From positions 62,001-126,000 of the forward strand of contig NZ_JNXI01000012.1 of assembly GCF_000717055.1 (NCBI RefSeq): a stretch of 64,000 nt of DNA, given 5' to 3'. The translations under genes were made by a program, and so were the position numbers. This DNA is from Streptomyces iakyrus. GTDB taxonomy: Bacteria; Actinomycetota; Actinomycetes; Streptomycetales; Streptomycetaceae. The notes beneath the pieces are model-generated. The model had not been told where the DNA came from. It searched no databases and was given only the letters and a program-made list of their open reading frames with translations. This document shows positions 19,242 through 29,139 of this stretch, one piece after another; positions within the stretch are counted from its first letter, which is position 1, and every line of letters begins with the position of its first letter.

Positions 19242-20354
19242 ATGTCGAAGCTCGGCAACCTCGGCGCCCGGCTGCACCGTGGCGAAATCGGCTACGACTT
19301 CGTCAAGAACCGCAAGATCTGGTACGGCCTGTCCATCCTGATCACCATCACGGCCATCGTCGGCCTGACGGTCCGAGGCCTGAACATGGGCATCGAGTTC
19401 CAGGGCGGCGCCGTCTTCAACACCCCGAAGAACACCTCCGCCTCGGTGTCCCAGGCGGAGGAGTACGCGGAAGCGGCCTCCGGCCACGACGCGATCGTCC
19501 AGAAGCTCGGCGACGGCAGCCTGCGCATCCAGGTCGCCGGCATCGACACCGGCGCGGCCAACGAGATCAAGAGCACGCTCGCCGACGACCTCAAGATCGA
19601 CTCGGAGCAGATCAACGCCGAGCTGGTCGGCCCCAGCTGGGGTGAGCAGATCGCCAACAAGGCGTGGCAGGGCCTCGGCATCTTCCTGGTGCTCGTCGTG
19701 ATCTACCTGGCGATCGCCTTCGAATGGCGCATGGCGGTGGCCGCGTTCGTCGCGCTGATCCACGACATCACCATCACGGTCGGCATCTACGCCCTCGTCG
19801 GCTTCGAGGTCACACCGGGCACGGTCATCGGTCTGCTGACCATCCTCGGCTACTCGCTCTACGACACGGTCGTGGTGTTCGACAGCCTCAAGGAACAGAC
19901 GAAGGACCTCACCAAACAGACCCGCTGGACCTACAGCGACGTCGCCAACCGCTCGATCAACAGCACCCTGGTCCGCTCCATCAACACCACGGTCGTCGCG
20001 CTGCTGCCGGTCGCCGGGCTGCTGTTCATCGGTGGCGGCGTCCTCGGCGCCGGCATGCTGAACGACATCTCGCTGTCGCTGTTCGTCGGTCTCGCCGCCG
20101 GTGCGTACTCCTCGATCTTCATCGCCACGCCGCTCGTCGCCGACCTCAAGGAGCGCGAGCCGGCGATGAAGGCCCTGAAGAAGCGCGTCATGGCCAAGCG
20201 GGCCCAGTCCGCCGCCCAGGGAGGGACCGAGGCCCACGACGAGGAGGCGTACGCGGACGAGCCCGAGGACGCCGCACCCGCGGTGGTCGGGCCGCGCAAC
20301 CAGCCCGCCTCGCGCACACGTGGCCGCGGCCGTCCCTCGGGGAAGCGCCGATGA
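19242..20354 (+). CDS. secF: Protein translocase subunit SecF
   Basis: The 370-residue partner of SecD has one N-terminal helix (IWYGLSILITITAIVGL), the GIEFQGG motif (about 45), and five C-terminal helices with GYSLYDTVVVFDSL (about 203-216) and RSINTTVVAL. The charged tail (about 310-370) is Ala/Glu/Arg-rich. The ATG at 19242 follows GAAGGAGG, which lies inside the end of secD. The stop overlaps the apt start by 4 bp. Confidence 0.96.
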   Translation: MSKLGNLGARLHRGEIGYDFVKNRKIWYGLSILITITAIVGLTVRGLNMGIEFQGGAVFNTPKNTSASVSQAEEYAEAASGHDAIVQKLGDGSLRIQVAGIDTGAANEIKSTLADDLKIDSEQINAELVGPSWGEQIANKAWQGLGIFLVLVVIYLAIAFEWRMAVAAFVALIHDITITVGIYALVGFEVTPGTVIGLLTILGYSLYDTVVVFDSLKEQTKDLTKQTRWTYSDVANRSINSTLVRSINTTVVALLPVAGLLFIGGGVLGAGMLNDISLSLFVGLAAGAYSSIFIATPLVADLKEREPAMKALKKRVMAKRAQSAAQGGTEAHDEEAYADEPEDAAPAVVGPRNQPASRTRGRGRPSGKRR

Positions 20355-20890
20355 CCGACATCAGGGAGCTGCTGCTCAGCCGCATCCGCGACGTGGCCGA
20401 CTACCCGGAACCGGGCGTGATGTTCAAGGACATCACCCCGCTCCTGGCGGACCCGGCGGCGTTCACCGCCCTGACCGACGCCCTCGCCGAGATTGCCCAG
20501 CGCACCGGCGCCACGAAGGTCGTCGGCCTGGAGGCCCGCGGCTTCATCCTCGGCGCCCCGGTCGCGGTCCGCGCGGGGCTCGGCTTCATCCCCGTACGCA
20601 AGGCGGGCAAGCTCCCCGGAGCCACCCTCGCCCAGGCCTACGACCTGGAGTATGGCTCGGCGGAGATCGAGGTGCACGCCGAGGACCTCACCGCCGAGGA
20701 CCGGGTGCTCGTCGTCGACGACGTCCTCGCCACCGGCGGCACCGCCGAGGCCTCGGTCCAGCTCATCCGCCGGGCCGGCGCCGAGGTCGCCGGCCTCGCC
20801 GTCCTCATGGAGCTCGGCTTCCTGAGCGGCCGCGCCCGCCTGGAGCCGGCCCTGAACGGCGCTCTGCTGGAGGCCCTGCTCACGGTCTAG
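20351..20890 (+). CDS. apt: Adenine phosphoribosyltransferase
   Basis: Apt salvages adenine to AMP using PRPP. The 179-residue protein has the family start with FKDITPLLAD (about 25-34), GLEARGFILG and the PRPP-binding motif VLVVDDVLATGGTA (about 119-132). It is coupled to secF by a 4-bp overlap. The secD-secF-apt-relA order is conserved in actinobacteria and groups purine salvage with (p)ppGpp metabolism. A strong terminator follows. Confidence 0.96.
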   Translation: MTDIRELLLSRIRDVADYPEPGVMFKDITPLLADPAAFTALTDALAEIAQRTGATKVVGLEARGFILGAPVAVRAGLGFIPVRKAGKLPGATLAQAYDLEYGSAEIEVHAEDLTAEDRVLVVDDVLATGGTAEASVQLIRRAGAEVAGLAVLMELGFLSGRARLEPALNGALLEALLTV

Positions 20891-20931
20891 CAACCGCGCA
20901 GCGGGCCGGTGGACACCGGCACGACACCGCG

Positions 20932-20967
20932 CAGGCGGGCACCGGACATCCGGTGCCCGCCTGGTGC
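20932..20967 (+). terminator. Terminator after apt
   Basis: A perfect 14-bp stem (CAGGCGGGCACCGG with its complement) closes on a 4-base loop, 41 bases after the apt stop. It separates the secDF-apt operon from relA. Confidence 0.8.
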
Positions 20968-21003
20968 GTTTCCCGGGTAGACGGTCCTCACATTGGCCTG
21001 AAG

Positions 21004-21032
21004 GCGATCCCGGGGCCCGGGATCGCTACCAT
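21004..21032 (+). promoter_or_regulatory. Palindrome abutting a -10 box before relA
   Basis: A 23-base palindrome (10-bp arms GCGATCCCGG and complement, 3-base centre; 21004-21026) is directly followed by TACCAT (21027-21032), 50 bases before the relA start. No normal -35 box fits. It may be an operator or a hairpin. Confidence 0.4.
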
Positions 21033-21082
21033 GGGGGTCCGGAGCCTGACCGGGGGAACCGGATCGCGCACGAGGAGCCCTC

Positions 21083-23599
21083 TTGCCAGACGAGGCCCAG
21101 CACCTGACCGCCGCCAAGCCCGAGTCCGCCTCGGCAGCCGCGGCCAAGCCCGCGCCGAACGCGCCCCACGCGAAGAACGACACCCGCGGGCCGGTCGAGC
21201 ACGCCCAGTCGACGCCGGTCGACAAGCCCGCCGAGCAGGCCCGGCCCAAGCCCGCCCCGCCCGTGCGGCAGGCCTCCGGTCAGCCGGCCCGCAGCGGCTC
21301 CTCCAACCGCGTCCGCGCCCGTCTGGCCCGGCTCGGGGTGCAGCGCGCGAACCCGTACAACCCGGTGCTGGAGCCGCTGCTGCGGATAGTGCGCAGCAAC
21401 GACCCGAAGATCGAGACGGCCACGCTCCGCCAGATCGAGCGCGCCTACCAGGTCGCCGAGCGCTGGCACCGCGGACAGAAGCGCAAGAGCGGCGACCCGT
21501 ACATCACGCACCCCCTCGCCGTCACCACCATCCTCGCCGAGCTGGGCATGGATCCGGCCACGCTGATGGCCGGGCTGCTGCACGACACGGTCGAGGACAC
21601 CGAGTACGGTCTGGACGACCTGCGCCGCGACTTCGGCGACGTCGTCACCCTGCTCGTCGATGGCGTCACCAAGCTGGACAAGGTCAAGTTCGGCGAGGCC
21701 GCACAGGCCGAGACGGTGCGCAAGATGGTCGTCGCCATGGCCAAGGACCCGCGCGTCCTGGTCATCAAGCTCGCCGACCGCCTGCACAACATGCGCACCA
21801 TGCGCTACCTCAAGCGCGAGAAGCAGGAGAAGAAGGCCCGCGAGACCCTGGAGATCTACGCGCCGCTCGCCCACCGCCTGGGCATGAACACCATCAAGTG
21901 GGAGCTGGAGGACCTCGCCTTCGCGATCCTCTACCCCAAGATGTACGACGAGATCGTCCGGCTGGTGGCCGAGCGGGCACCGAAGCGCGACGAGTACCTG
22001 GCCATCGTCACCGACGAGGTCCAGCAGGACCTGCGCGCGGCCCGCATCAAGGCGACCGTCACCGGTCGCCCGAAGCACTACTACAGCGTCTATCAGAAGA
22101 TGATCGTCCGCGGCCGGGACTTCGCGGAGATCTACGACCTGGTGGGCATCCGCGTCCTCGTGGACACCGTCCGCGACTGCTACGCGGCCCTCGGCACGGT
22201 GCACGCGCGATGGAATCCGGTACCCGGCCGGTTCAAGGACTACATCGCGATGCCCAAGTTCAACATGTACCAGTCATTGCACACGACGGTCATCGGCCCC
22301 GGCGGCAAGCCGGTCGAGCTGCAGATCCGCACCTTCGACATGCACCGTCGCGCCGAATACGGCATCGCCGCGCACTGGAAGTACAAGCAGGAGGCCGTCG
22401 CGGGCGCCTCCAAGGTGCGCAGCGACGCCCCCAAGTCGTCCGGCAAGGGCAAGGACGACCACCTCAACGACATGGCCTGGCTGCGTCAGCTGCTCGACTG
22501 GCAGAAGGAGACGGAGGACCCGGGCGAGTTCCTGGAGTCCCTGCGCTTCGACCTGTCCCGCAACGAGGTCTTCGTCTTCACCCCCAAGGGCGACGTCATA
22601 GCGCTCCCCGCCGGTGCCACGCCGGTGGACTTCGCCTACGCCGTGCACACCGAGGTCGGGCACCGCACCATAGGCGCCCGCGTCAACGGCCGGCTGGTCC
22701 CGCTGGAGTCCACCCTCGACAACGGCGACCTGGTCGAGGTCTTCACCTCCAAGGCACCCGGCGCGGGCCCCTCCCGCGACTGGCTCGGCTTCGTCAAGTC
22801 ACCGCGGGCCCGCAACAAGATCCGGGCCTGGTTCTCCAAGGAACGCCGCGACGAGGCGATCGAGCAGGGCAAGGACGCCATCGTCCGCGCGATGCGCAAG
22901 CAGAACCTGCCGATCCAGCGCATCCTGACCGGCGACTCCCTGGTGACCCTCGCCCACGAGATGCGCTACGCCGACATCTCCGCGCTGTACGCGGCGATCG
23001 GCGAGGGCCATGTCTCCGCACAGAACATCGTGCAGAAGCTGGTCCAGGCCCTCGGCGGCGAGGAGGCCGCCACCGAGGAGATCGACGAGTCGGTCCCGCC
23101 GGCCCGCGGCCGCAGCCGCAAGCGCCGCACCAGCGCGGACCCGGGTGTTGTCGTCAAGGGCGTCGACGACGTGTGGGTCAAGCTGGCCCGCTGCTGCACG
23201 CCCGTCCCGGGCGACCCCATCATCGGCTTCGTCACCCGCGGCAGCGGCGTATCGGTTCACCGCAGCGACTGCGTGAACGTGGACTCGCTGTCCCGTGAGC
23301 CGGAGCGCATCCTCGACGTCGAGTGGGCGCCCACCCAGTCCTCGGTCTTCCTCGTCGCCATCCAGGTCGAGGCCCTGGACCGCTCCCGGCTCCTCTCGGA
23401 CGTCACCCGCGTGCTGTCCGACCAGCACGTCAACATCCTCTCCGCGGCCGTCCAGACCTCCCGCGACCGGGTCGCCACCTCCCGCTTCACCTTCGAGATG
23501 GGCGACCCGAAGCACCTCGGGCACGTGCTCAAGGCGGTCCGGGGCGTGGAGGGCGTCTACGACGTGTACCGGGTGACGTCGGCGCGCAGCAGGTCCTAG
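21083..23599 (+). CDS. relA: (p)ppGpp synthetase/hydrolase RelA
   Basis: This long RSH protein (838 residues) makes and degrades the stringent-response alarmone. In order: a Lys/Pro/Ala-rich variable N-terminus (1-75), an HD hydrolase domain with intact HDTVEDT (about 170), a synthetase domain with [13 protein letters not shown] and [12 protein letters not shown] (about 325-360), a TGS domain, a zinc-finger/helical part with RCCTPVPGD (about 705) and a C-terminal ACT domain. The intact HD site suggests both activities. The start is TTG at 21083 after GAGGAG. In Streptomyces RelA links nutrient limitation to antibiotic production. Confidence 0.96.
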   Translation: MPDEAQHLTAAKPESASAAAAKPAPNAPHAKNDTRGPVEHAQSTPVDKPAEQARPKPAPPVRQASGQPARSGSSNRVRARLARLGVQRANPYNPVLEPLLRIVRSNDPKIETATLRQIERAYQVAERWHRGQKRKSGDPYITHPLAVTTILAELGMDPATLMAGLLHDTVEDTEYGLDDLRRDFGDVVTLLVDGVTKLDKVKFGEAAQAETVRKMVVAMAKDPRVLVIKLADRLHNMRTMRYLKREKQEKKARETLEIYAPLAHRLGMNTIKWELEDLAFAILYPKMYDEIVRLVAERAPKRDEYLAIVTDEVQQDLRAARIKATVTGRPKHYYSVYQKMIVRGRDFAEIYDLVGIRVLVDTVRDCYAALGTVHARWNPVPGRFKDYIAMPKFNMYQSLHTTVIGPGGKPVELQIRTFDMHRRAEYGIAAHWKYKQEAVAGASKVRSDAPKSSGKGKDDHLNDMAWLRQLLDWQKETEDPGEFLESLRFDLSRNEVFVFTPKGDVIALPAGATPVDFAYAVHTEVGHRTIGARVNGRLVPLESTLDNGDLVEVFTSKAPGAGPSRDWLGFVKSPRARNKIRAWFSKERRDEAIEQGKDAIVRAMRKQNLPIQRILTGDSLVTLAHEMRYADISALYAAIGEGHVSAQNIVQKLVQALGGEEAATEEIDESVPPARGRSRKRRTSADPGVVVKGVDDVWVKLARCCTPVPGDPIIGFVTRGSGVSVHRSDCVNVDSLSREPERILDVEWAPTQSSVFLVAIQVEALDRSRLLSDVTRVLSDQHVNILSAAVQTSRDRVATSRFTFEMGDPKHLGHVLKAVRGVEGVYDVYRVTSARSRS

Positions 23600-23610
23600 C
23601 GGCCACACGA

Positions 23611-23648
23611 AAGGGGGGCTCCGTACCAGGTGTACGGGAGCCCCCCTT
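23611..23648. terminator. Bidirectional terminator between relA and DUF349 gene
   Basis: A stem of about 16 bp with one bulged G (AAGGGGGGCTCC-GTAC against its complement) lies in the 61-bp gap between convergent genes. Confidence 0.75.
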
Positions 23649-23660
23649 CGCGTCGGCCGA

Positions 23661-24890
23661 TCAGCCGCCGAACTCCTGCAGGCCCTTCAGAGCCTGTTCC
23701 AGCAGCGCCTGCCGGCCGTCGAGCTCACGCTGGAGCTTGTCGGCCTTGGCGTTGTTGCCCTGCGCGCGGGCCTGCTCGATCTGGCCCCGCAGTTTGTCCA
23801 CGGCGGCCTGGAGCTGGCCGGTGAGACCCTCGGCACGCGCGCGTGCCTCCGGGTTCGTCCGGCGCCACTCGGCCTCCTCGGCCTCCTGGATGGCCCGCTC
23901 GACCGCGTGCATCCGGCCCTCGACCTTCGGCCGGGCGTCGCGCGGTACGTGGCCGATGGCCTCCCAGCGCTCGTTCACGTTCCGGAACGCGGCCCGGGCC
24001 GCCTTGAGGTCCGTGATCGGCAGGAGCTTCTCGGCCTCCTCGGCCAGCTCCTCCTTGAGCTTGAGGTTCTCCGACTGCTCGGCGTCCCGCTCGGCGAAGA
24101 CCGAGCTGCGGGCCGCGAAGAACACGTCCTGGGCGCCGCGGAAGCGGTTCCACAGGTCGTCCTCGTGCTCGCGCTGCGCTCGGCCCGCGGCCTTCCACTC
24201 GGACATCAGCTCGCGGTAGCGCGCCGCCGTCACGCCCCAGTCCGTCGAGTTCGACAGGGCCTCGGCCTCGGAGACCAGCCGCTCCTTGGTCTTGCGGGCC
24301 TCCTCGCGCTGCGCGTCCAGCTGCGCGAAGTGCTGCTTGCGCCGCTTGGAGAACGCCGACCGCGCGTGCGAGAACCGGTGCCACAGCTCGTCGTCGGACT
24401 TGCGGTCCAGGCGCGGCAGACCCTTCCAGGTGTCCACCAGCGCCCGCAACCGCTCACCGGCCGCCCGCCACTGGTCGGACTGCGACAGCTCCTCCGCCTC
24501 GGCGACCAGAGCCTCCTTCGACCTGCGCGCCTCGTCGGACTGCTTCGCCCGCTGCGCCTTGCGCTCCTCGCGGCGCGCCTCCACCAGCTCCACGAGCTTG
24601 TCCAGCCGGACCCGCAGGGCGTCCAGGTCGCCCACCACGTGGTGCGCGTCGACCTGCTCCCGGATGTGGTCGATGGCGGCCTGGGCGTCCTTCGCCGACA
24701 GGTCGGTGGTCTTCACTCGCTTCTCGAGGAGGCCGATCTCGACAACCAGGCCCTCGTACTTGCGCTCGAAATAGGCCAGCGCCTCCTCGGGGGAGCCCGC
24801 CTGCCAGGAACCGACGACCTGCTCGCCGTCGGCCGTACGCACGTACACGGTCCCCGTCTCGTCGACGCGGCCCCACGGGTCGCTGCTCAC
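23661..24890 (-). CDS. DUF349-domain coiled-coil protein
   Basis: The 409-residue cytoplasmic protein is almost entirely charged helix, with repeated units of about 70 residues (W+GLPRLDRKSDDELWHRF, W+AAGRAQREHEDDLWNRF and a related third), the pattern of DUF349. A short beta-rich N-terminal part (GTVYVRTADGEQVVGSW) precedes them. The function of the family is unsettled. The GTG at 24890 follows AGGAGG; the open frame reaches 24968 without a better start. It is on the opposite strand to relA, as in other Streptomyces. Confidence 0.9.
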   Translation of the reverse strand: MSSDPWGRVDETGTVYVRTADGEQVVGSWQAGSPEEALAYFERKYEGLVVEIGLLEKRVKTTDLSAKDAQAAIDHIREQVDAHHVVGDLDALRVRLDKLVELVEARREERKAQRAKQSDEARRSKEALVAEAEELSQSDQWRAAGERLRALVDTWKGLPRLDRKSDDELWHRFSHARSAFSKRRKQHFAQLDAQREEARKTKERLVSEAEALSNSTDWGVTAARYRELMSEWKAAGRAQREHEDDLWNRFRGAQDVFFAARSSVFAERDAEQSENLKLKEELAEEAEKLLPITDLKAARAAFRNVNERWEAIGHVPRDARPKVEGRMHAVERAIQEAEEAEWRRTNPEARARAEGLTGQLQAAVDKLRGQIEQARAQGNNAKADKLQRELDGRQALLEQALKGLQEFGG

Positions 24891-25027
24891 AGCGCCTCCT
24901 CCACATGATGCCTGCGAGGGGCCTGAAGCTCCCCCGGGCATCGTCCACAGTTTCGTCACGGCCAACATAGGCGACCGGCGGGGGGCCTGTCCGCATCCCG
25001 CGCGACCGAAATTTCGCAGTTGAGGGG

Positions 25028-25873
25028 TCAGGATTTCGTGATCGTGGCCTTGTTGATCACGACCGTCGCGTTGGGCGCCGTGTTACCCGTCTGCGGGTCG
25101 GGGGCCTGCGCTCCGGCGGCGGCGATCTTCTTCAGGACCTTCATGCCCGCCTCGGACACCGTACCGAACGGTGTGTAGTCGGGCGGCAGCTGACTGTCCT
25201 GGTAGACGAGGAAGAACTGGCTTCCGCCGCTGTTGCGGCCCTGCTTCGTCTGCGCGTTGTACTGGTTCGCCATCGCGACCGTGCCCGCCGGGTACACCCC
25301 GCCCTTGAGGCTCTTGTCCTTGAGGTTCTCGTCCGGGATCGTGTAGCCCGGTCCGCCCATGCCGGTGCCCTTCGGGTCGCCGCACTGCAGGACGTAGATG
25401 CCCTGGTCGGTGAGCCGGTGGCACTTGCTGTGGTCCAGGTAGCCCTTGCCGAGCAGGAAGTTGAACGAGTTCACCGTGTGCGGCGCCGCCGACGCCTTCA
25501 GCGCGACGTCTATCTCGCCGCAGGTCGTGTCCAGCTTCATCGTGTACTTCGCCGACTCGTCGATGGTCATCGCCGGTTCCTTCTTCCAGGTCTCCGACTT
25601 GACCTTGCCCGGAGCCGGCTTCTCGCACGGATCCGGGGCCTTGCTCGGTGTGGCACTCGGGGTGACGTCCGCGTTCGCGTTCTCCGTCTTGCCGTCGTCC
25701 TCGAACGGCTTGGTCAGGAAGACCGTCACCGAGAGCACCACGATCACGCCGAGAGCGGAGGCGATCACGGAGTTGCGGATACGGGCCTTGCGCCGCGCGT
25801 CAGTGCGTCGCTGCTGCTGCCGCAAGAACTTCTCCCGGGCGAGCTGACGCCGCCGCTGTTCCTGGCTGACCAC
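25028..25873 (-). CDS. Membrane-anchored cyclophilin-type peptidyl-prolyl isomerase
   Basis: The 281-residue protein has a basic N-terminus (about 1-30), one membrane anchor (VIASALGVIVVLSVTVFL), a disordered Asp/Pro/Ser-rich linker, and an extracytoplasmic cyclophilin domain from about residue 100. The active-site segment reads CHRLTDQGIYVLQCGDP where cyclophilins usually have FHRVI...FMIQGGDP; the catalytic Arg and Gln are present, and two cysteines are added. The GGSQFFLVY strand is intact. The GTG at 25873 follows GAGGAGAG. It probably assists folding of exported proteins. It diverges from the hydrolase gene. Confidence 0.9.
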   Translation of the reverse strand: MVSQEQRRRQLAREKFLRQQQRRTDARRKARIRNSVIASALGVIVVLSVTVFLTKPFEDDGKTENANADVTPSATPSKAPDPCEKPAPGKVKSETWKKEPAMTIDESAKYTMKLDTTCGEIDVALKASAAPHTVNSFNFLLGKGYLDHSKCHRLTDQGIYVLQCGDPKGTGMGGPGYTIPDENLKDKSLKGGVYPAGTVAMANQYNAQTKQGRNSGGSQFFLVYQDSQLPPDYTPFGTVSEAGMKVLKKIAAAGAQAPDPQTGNTAPNATVVINKATITKS

Positions 25874-25988
25874 CGGGTTCTCTCCTCATGGGTCTCGAAC
25901 GTCGACCGGTACGCCTGCGTCCTGTGTGCCGACCGCCTGCGTGTGCCCCGTACCGTATATGGGTTCGCTGAGGAATCGGCAGCGCCGG

Positions 25989-25994
25989 TAGGCT
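25989..25994 (+). promoter_or_regulatory. Candidate -10 box for the metallo-hydrolase gene
   Basis: TAGGCT lies 46 bases before the GTG at 26041 in the 167-bp region between divergent genes. No clear -35 box. Confidence 0.3.
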
Positions 25995-26040
25995 CTGTGA
26001 GCAGCCGTAGCCGCCCGTATCGACACAACGAAGGACGATC

Positions 26041-26748
26041 GTGCTCATTGCCGGGTTCCCCGCCGGGGCCTGGGGGACGAACTGCTACCTCGTCGCCCCC
26101 GCCGCCGGTGAGGAGTGCGTGATCATCGACCCCGGCCATCAGGCCGCCGACGGCGTCGCGGAAGCGGTCAGGAAGCATCGGCTCAAGCCCGTCGCCGTCG
26201 TCCTCACCCACGGCCACATCGACCACGTGGCCTCCGTCGTCCCGGTGTGCGGCGCACACGACGTGCCGGCCTGGATCCACCCCGACGACCGGTACATGAT
26301 GAACGACCCCGAGAAGGGGATCGGCCGTTCCATCGGCATGCCGCTGCTCGGCGAGCTGACCGTGGGGGAGCCCGATGACGTCAAGGAGCTGGCCGACGGG
26401 GCGAAGCTGGAGCTGGCGGGCCTGGAGCTGTCCGTCGCGCACGCACCCGGCCATACCAAGGGGTCGGTGACCTTCGGCATGCCCGAGGCGGCGGACATCC
26501 CGCCGATCCTCTTCTCGGGCGACCTGCTGTTCGCCGGCTCCATCGGACGCACCGACCTGCCCGGCGGTGACATGGCCGAGATGCTCGACTCGCTGGCCCG
26601 CGTGTGCCTGCCGCTCGACGACTCGACCGTGGTGCTGTCCGGCCACGGCCCCCAGACGACCATCGGCCAGGAGCGCTCCACCAACCCGTACCTGCGGCAG
26701 GTGGCGACCGGCCAGGGAGCACCTCAGGCTCCCCGACGAGGAATGTGA
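26041..26748 (+). CDS. Metallo-beta-lactamase-fold hydrolase (glyoxalase II-like)
   Basis: The 235-residue protein has the two-metal site of the family: HGHIDH (about 58-63), HAPGHT (about 135), a bridging Asp in FSGDLLF (about 160) and a last His in LSGHGPQT (about 201). Family members hydrolyse thioesters or similar substrates; the true substrate is not shown by the sequence. The GTG at 26041 follows GAAGGA. hisS starts 11 bases after the stop, and this pairing is usual in actinobacteria. Confidence 0.9.
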   Translation: MLIAGFPAGAWGTNCYLVAPAAGEECVIIDPGHQAADGVAEAVRKHRLKPVAVVLTHGHIDHVASVVPVCGAHDVPAWIHPDDRYMMNDPEKGIGRSIGMPLLGELTVGEPDDVKELADGAKLELAGLELSVAHAPGHTKGSVTFGMPEAADIPPILFSGDLLFAGSIGRTDLPGGDMAEMLDSLARVCLPLDDSTVVLSGHGPQTTIGQERSTNPYLRQVATGQGAPQAPRRGM

Positions 26749-26759
26749 CGAGACCTTCC

Positions 26760-28022
26760 GTGAGCACCTTCAAGGCCCCCAAGGGCACGTACGACCTCAT
26801 CCCGCCGGACAGCGCCAAGTACCTCGCCGTCCGTGAGGCGATCGCCGCTCCGCTGCGCAACTCCGGCTACGGCTACATCGAGACGCCCGGCTTCGAGAAC
26901 GTCGAACTCTTCGCGCGCGGGGTCGGTGAGTCCACCGACATCGTGACCAAGGAGATGTACGCCTTCGAGACCAAGGGCGGCGACAAGCTCGCCCTGCGTC
27001 CCGAGGGCACGGCCTCCGTCCTGCGCGCCGCGCTGGAGGCCAACCTGCACAAGGCCGGCAACCTCCCGGTCAAGCTCTGGTACTCCGGCTCGTACTACCG
27101 CTACGAGCGCCCTCAGAAGGGCCGCTACCGGCACTTCTCCCAGGTCGGTGCCGAGGCGATCGGCGCGGAGGACCCGGCGCTCGACGCCGAGCTGCTCATC
27201 CTGGCCGACCAGGCGTACCGCTCGCTGGGCCTGAGCAACTTCCGGATCCTGCTCAACAGCCTCGGCGACCAGGAGTGCCGCCCCGTCTACCGGTCGGCGC
27301 TGCAGGAGTTCCTGCGCGGCCTCGACCTGGACGAGGACACCCTGCGCCGCGCCGAGATCAACCCGCTGCGCGTCCTGGACGACAAGCGCGAGTCGGTCCA
27401 GAAACAGCTCGGGGACGCACCGCTGCTGCGCGACTACCTGTGCGACGCCTGCAAGGCGTACCACGAGGAGGTCCGCGAGCTGATCACGGCGGCGGGCGTC
27501 ACCTTCGAGGACGACCCGAAGCTGGTCCGCGGCCTGGACTACTACACCCGCACCACCTTCGAGTTCGTCCACGACGGCCTCGGCTCGCAGTCCGCGGTGG
27601 GCGGCGGCGGCCGCTACGACGGCCTCTCCGAGATGATCGGCGGCCCCGCGCTGCCGTCCGTCGGCTGGGCCCTCGGCGTCGACCGCACGGTCCTCGCCCT
27701 GGAGGCGGAGGGCGTCGAGCTCGAACTGCCCGCCACCACCAGCGTGTTCGCCGTCCCGCTCGGCGAGGAGGCCCGCCGGGTCCTGTTCGCCAAGGTCACG
27801 GAACTGCGCAAGAACGGCATCGCGGCCGACTTCTCCTACGGCGGCAAGGGCCTCAAGGGCGCGATGAAGAACGCCAACCGCAGCGGCGCCCGCTACACGG
27901 TCGTCGCCGGCGAACGCGACCTCGCCGAGGGCGTCGTCCAGCTCAAGGACATGGAGTCGGGCGAGCAGACGGCGGTCGGCGTGAACGAGATCGTGGCGGA
28001 GCTGGAGGCACGGCTCGGCTGA
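26760..28022 (+). CDS. hisS: Histidyl-tRNA synthetase
   Basis: The class II synthetase charges tRNA-His. The 420-residue protein starts [12 protein letters not shown] and has motif 2 [16 protein letters not shown] (about 115-130), the histidine-binding [12 protein letters not shown] (about 257-268) and motif 3 GWALGVDR (about 302-309). A C-terminal anticodon domain follows. An alternative GTG at 26745 overlaps the preceding TGA and would add five residues; neither start has a good ribosome binding site. A bidirectional terminator follows. Confidence 0.95.
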   Translation: MSTFKAPKGTYDLIPPDSAKYLAVREAIAAPLRNSGYGYIETPGFENVELFARGVGESTDIVTKEMYAFETKGGDKLALRPEGTASVLRAALEANLHKAGNLPVKLWYSGSYYRYERPQKGRYRHFSQVGAEAIGAEDPALDAELLILADQAYRSLGLSNFRILLNSLGDQECRPVYRSALQEFLRGLDLDEDTLRRAEINPLRVLDDKRESVQKQLGDAPLLRDYLCDACKAYHEEVRELITAAGVTFEDDPKLVRGLDYYTRTTFEFVHDGLGSQSAVGGGGRYDGLSEMIGGPALPSVGWALGVDRTVLALEAEGVELELPATTSVFAVPLGEEARRVLFAKVTELRKNGIAADFSYGGKGLKGAMKNANRSGARYTVVAGERDLAEGVVQLKDMESGEQTAVGVNEIVAELEARLG

Positions 28023-28033
28023 GGCAGCCGGTT

Positions 28034-28060
28034 GGAAGGCGCCGGGGCACGGCGCCTTCC
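28034..28060. terminator. Bidirectional terminator between hisS and the response-regulator remnant
   Basis: A perfect 10-bp stem (GGAAGGCGCC and complement) with a 7-base loop lies in the 45-bp gap between convergent genes. Confidence 0.75.
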
Positions 28061-28067
28061 CCACTCC

Positions 28068-28538
28068 TCACTCCTCCAGGAGCCCGAACCGCATCGCGTA
28101 AGTCACGGCCGCCGTCCGGTCGTCCACCCCCGACTTGCCGAAGACGCGCAGCAGATACGTCTTCGCGGTCGACTCCCCGATGAACAGCCGCCGCCCGATG
28201 TCCGCGTTCGTGCACCGCTCGACGACCAGCCGCAGCACGGCCGTCTCGCGTTCCGACAGGCGTGGCCGCTCCGGCTTCGTCCTCAGCCGGTCGACCAGCC
28301 GGGCCGCCACGGACGGGGCCGGCACCATCTCGCCGCGTGCGGCGGCCCGCACGGCCTCCGCCAGCTCCGCCCGCGGCAGGTCCTTCAGGTGGTAGCCCGC
28401 GGCCCCGGCCTCCACGGCCCGCAGGATGTCCCGGTCCGTCTCGTAGGTCGTCAGCACGACCACCCGGCACGCCAACCCCGCCCGCGCCATCCGCTCGATG
28501 GCGTCCACACCCCCGCCGCCCGGCATCCGCAGATCCAC
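28068..28538 (-). pseudogene. Response regulator remnant (LuxR/NarL type), receiver truncated
   Basis: The readable part begins VDLRMPG, which is the middle of a receiver domain at the phospho-acceptor Asp, so the first 50 or so residues are missing. What remains is the rest of the receiver (VVVLTTYETDRDILRAVEAG, K in HLKD) and a complete C-terminal LuxR-type helix-turn-helix (RLSERETAVLRLVV ... RVFGKSGVDDRTAAV). Immediately upstream in the reading direction lies the middle of an ABC ATPase in another frame, so an internal deletion joined two genes. A short protein could start at the GTG at 28538 but would lack a working receiver fold. Confidence 0.8.
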
Positions 28539-28539
28539 C

Positions 28540-29084
28540 GTCGTCGGCCAGGGCGCGGATCAGCGACCAGAAGCGGCGCCGGGCCGCCGGGTCGAACCCG
28601 GTCGTCGGTTCGTCCAGAAGCAGCAGGTCAGGGCCTCCGATGACGCCGAGCGCCACGTCCAGACGCCTGCGCTGGCCACCCGACAGCGCCTTGATCCGGC
28701 TGTCCGCCTTGGCCTCCAGACCGGTCAGGCGATGACCTCCTCCGGGTCCCGCGGCCGGGGGTAGTAGCGGGCGAAGTGCCGCACGGTCTCCCGGACCGTC
28801 AACTCGGCGGGCGCCGATTCGTCCTGCCAGACGATCCCGACGCGCGACCGCCACGCGCGCGTGCCGGTCGCCGGGTCCGACCCGAGGACGTACACCTCGC
28901 CCGCGTCCCGGTTGCCCTGGAGGATCTCCACCGTGGTGCTCTTGCCCGCGCCGTTGGGTGCGAGCAGGCCGAACACCTCGCCACGCCGGATGCCGAGATC
29001 GATACCGTCCACGGCGGCCACGCCCCCGTAGCGCTTGCGCAGTCCCCGTACGTGCACGGCGAGTTCGTACCCCTGTGCTGTCAT
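28540..29084 (-). pseudogene. ABC transporter ATPase remnant, frameshifted and truncated
   Basis: The ATG at 29084 begins an ABC-2-type ATPase with Walker A APNGAGKST (about 42) and Q-loop VWQDES. The frame hits a TGA at 28725-28727 after EEVIA. The next frame continues the same protein exactly: LTGLEAKADSR, signature LSGGQRRRLD and Walker B LLLLDEPTTGFD, so one C has probably been lost at about 28728. The homology ends at SLIRALADDG (about 28540), where the response-regulator fragment begins. The C-terminal third of the ATPase, the expected permease and any sensor kinase are absent. Confidence 0.85.
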
Positions 29085-29139
29085 GCGACGAGCGTCGGCC
29101 GGAACGCAACCCTCAGGGACGACCGGGCGGCCGACCTTA

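Noticed and set aside
20320..23298. A 992-codon plus-strand frame across apt and relA
   Set aside because: It is the out-of-frame shadow of two genes with full motif support, with an Arg/Pro/Gly/His-rich composition.
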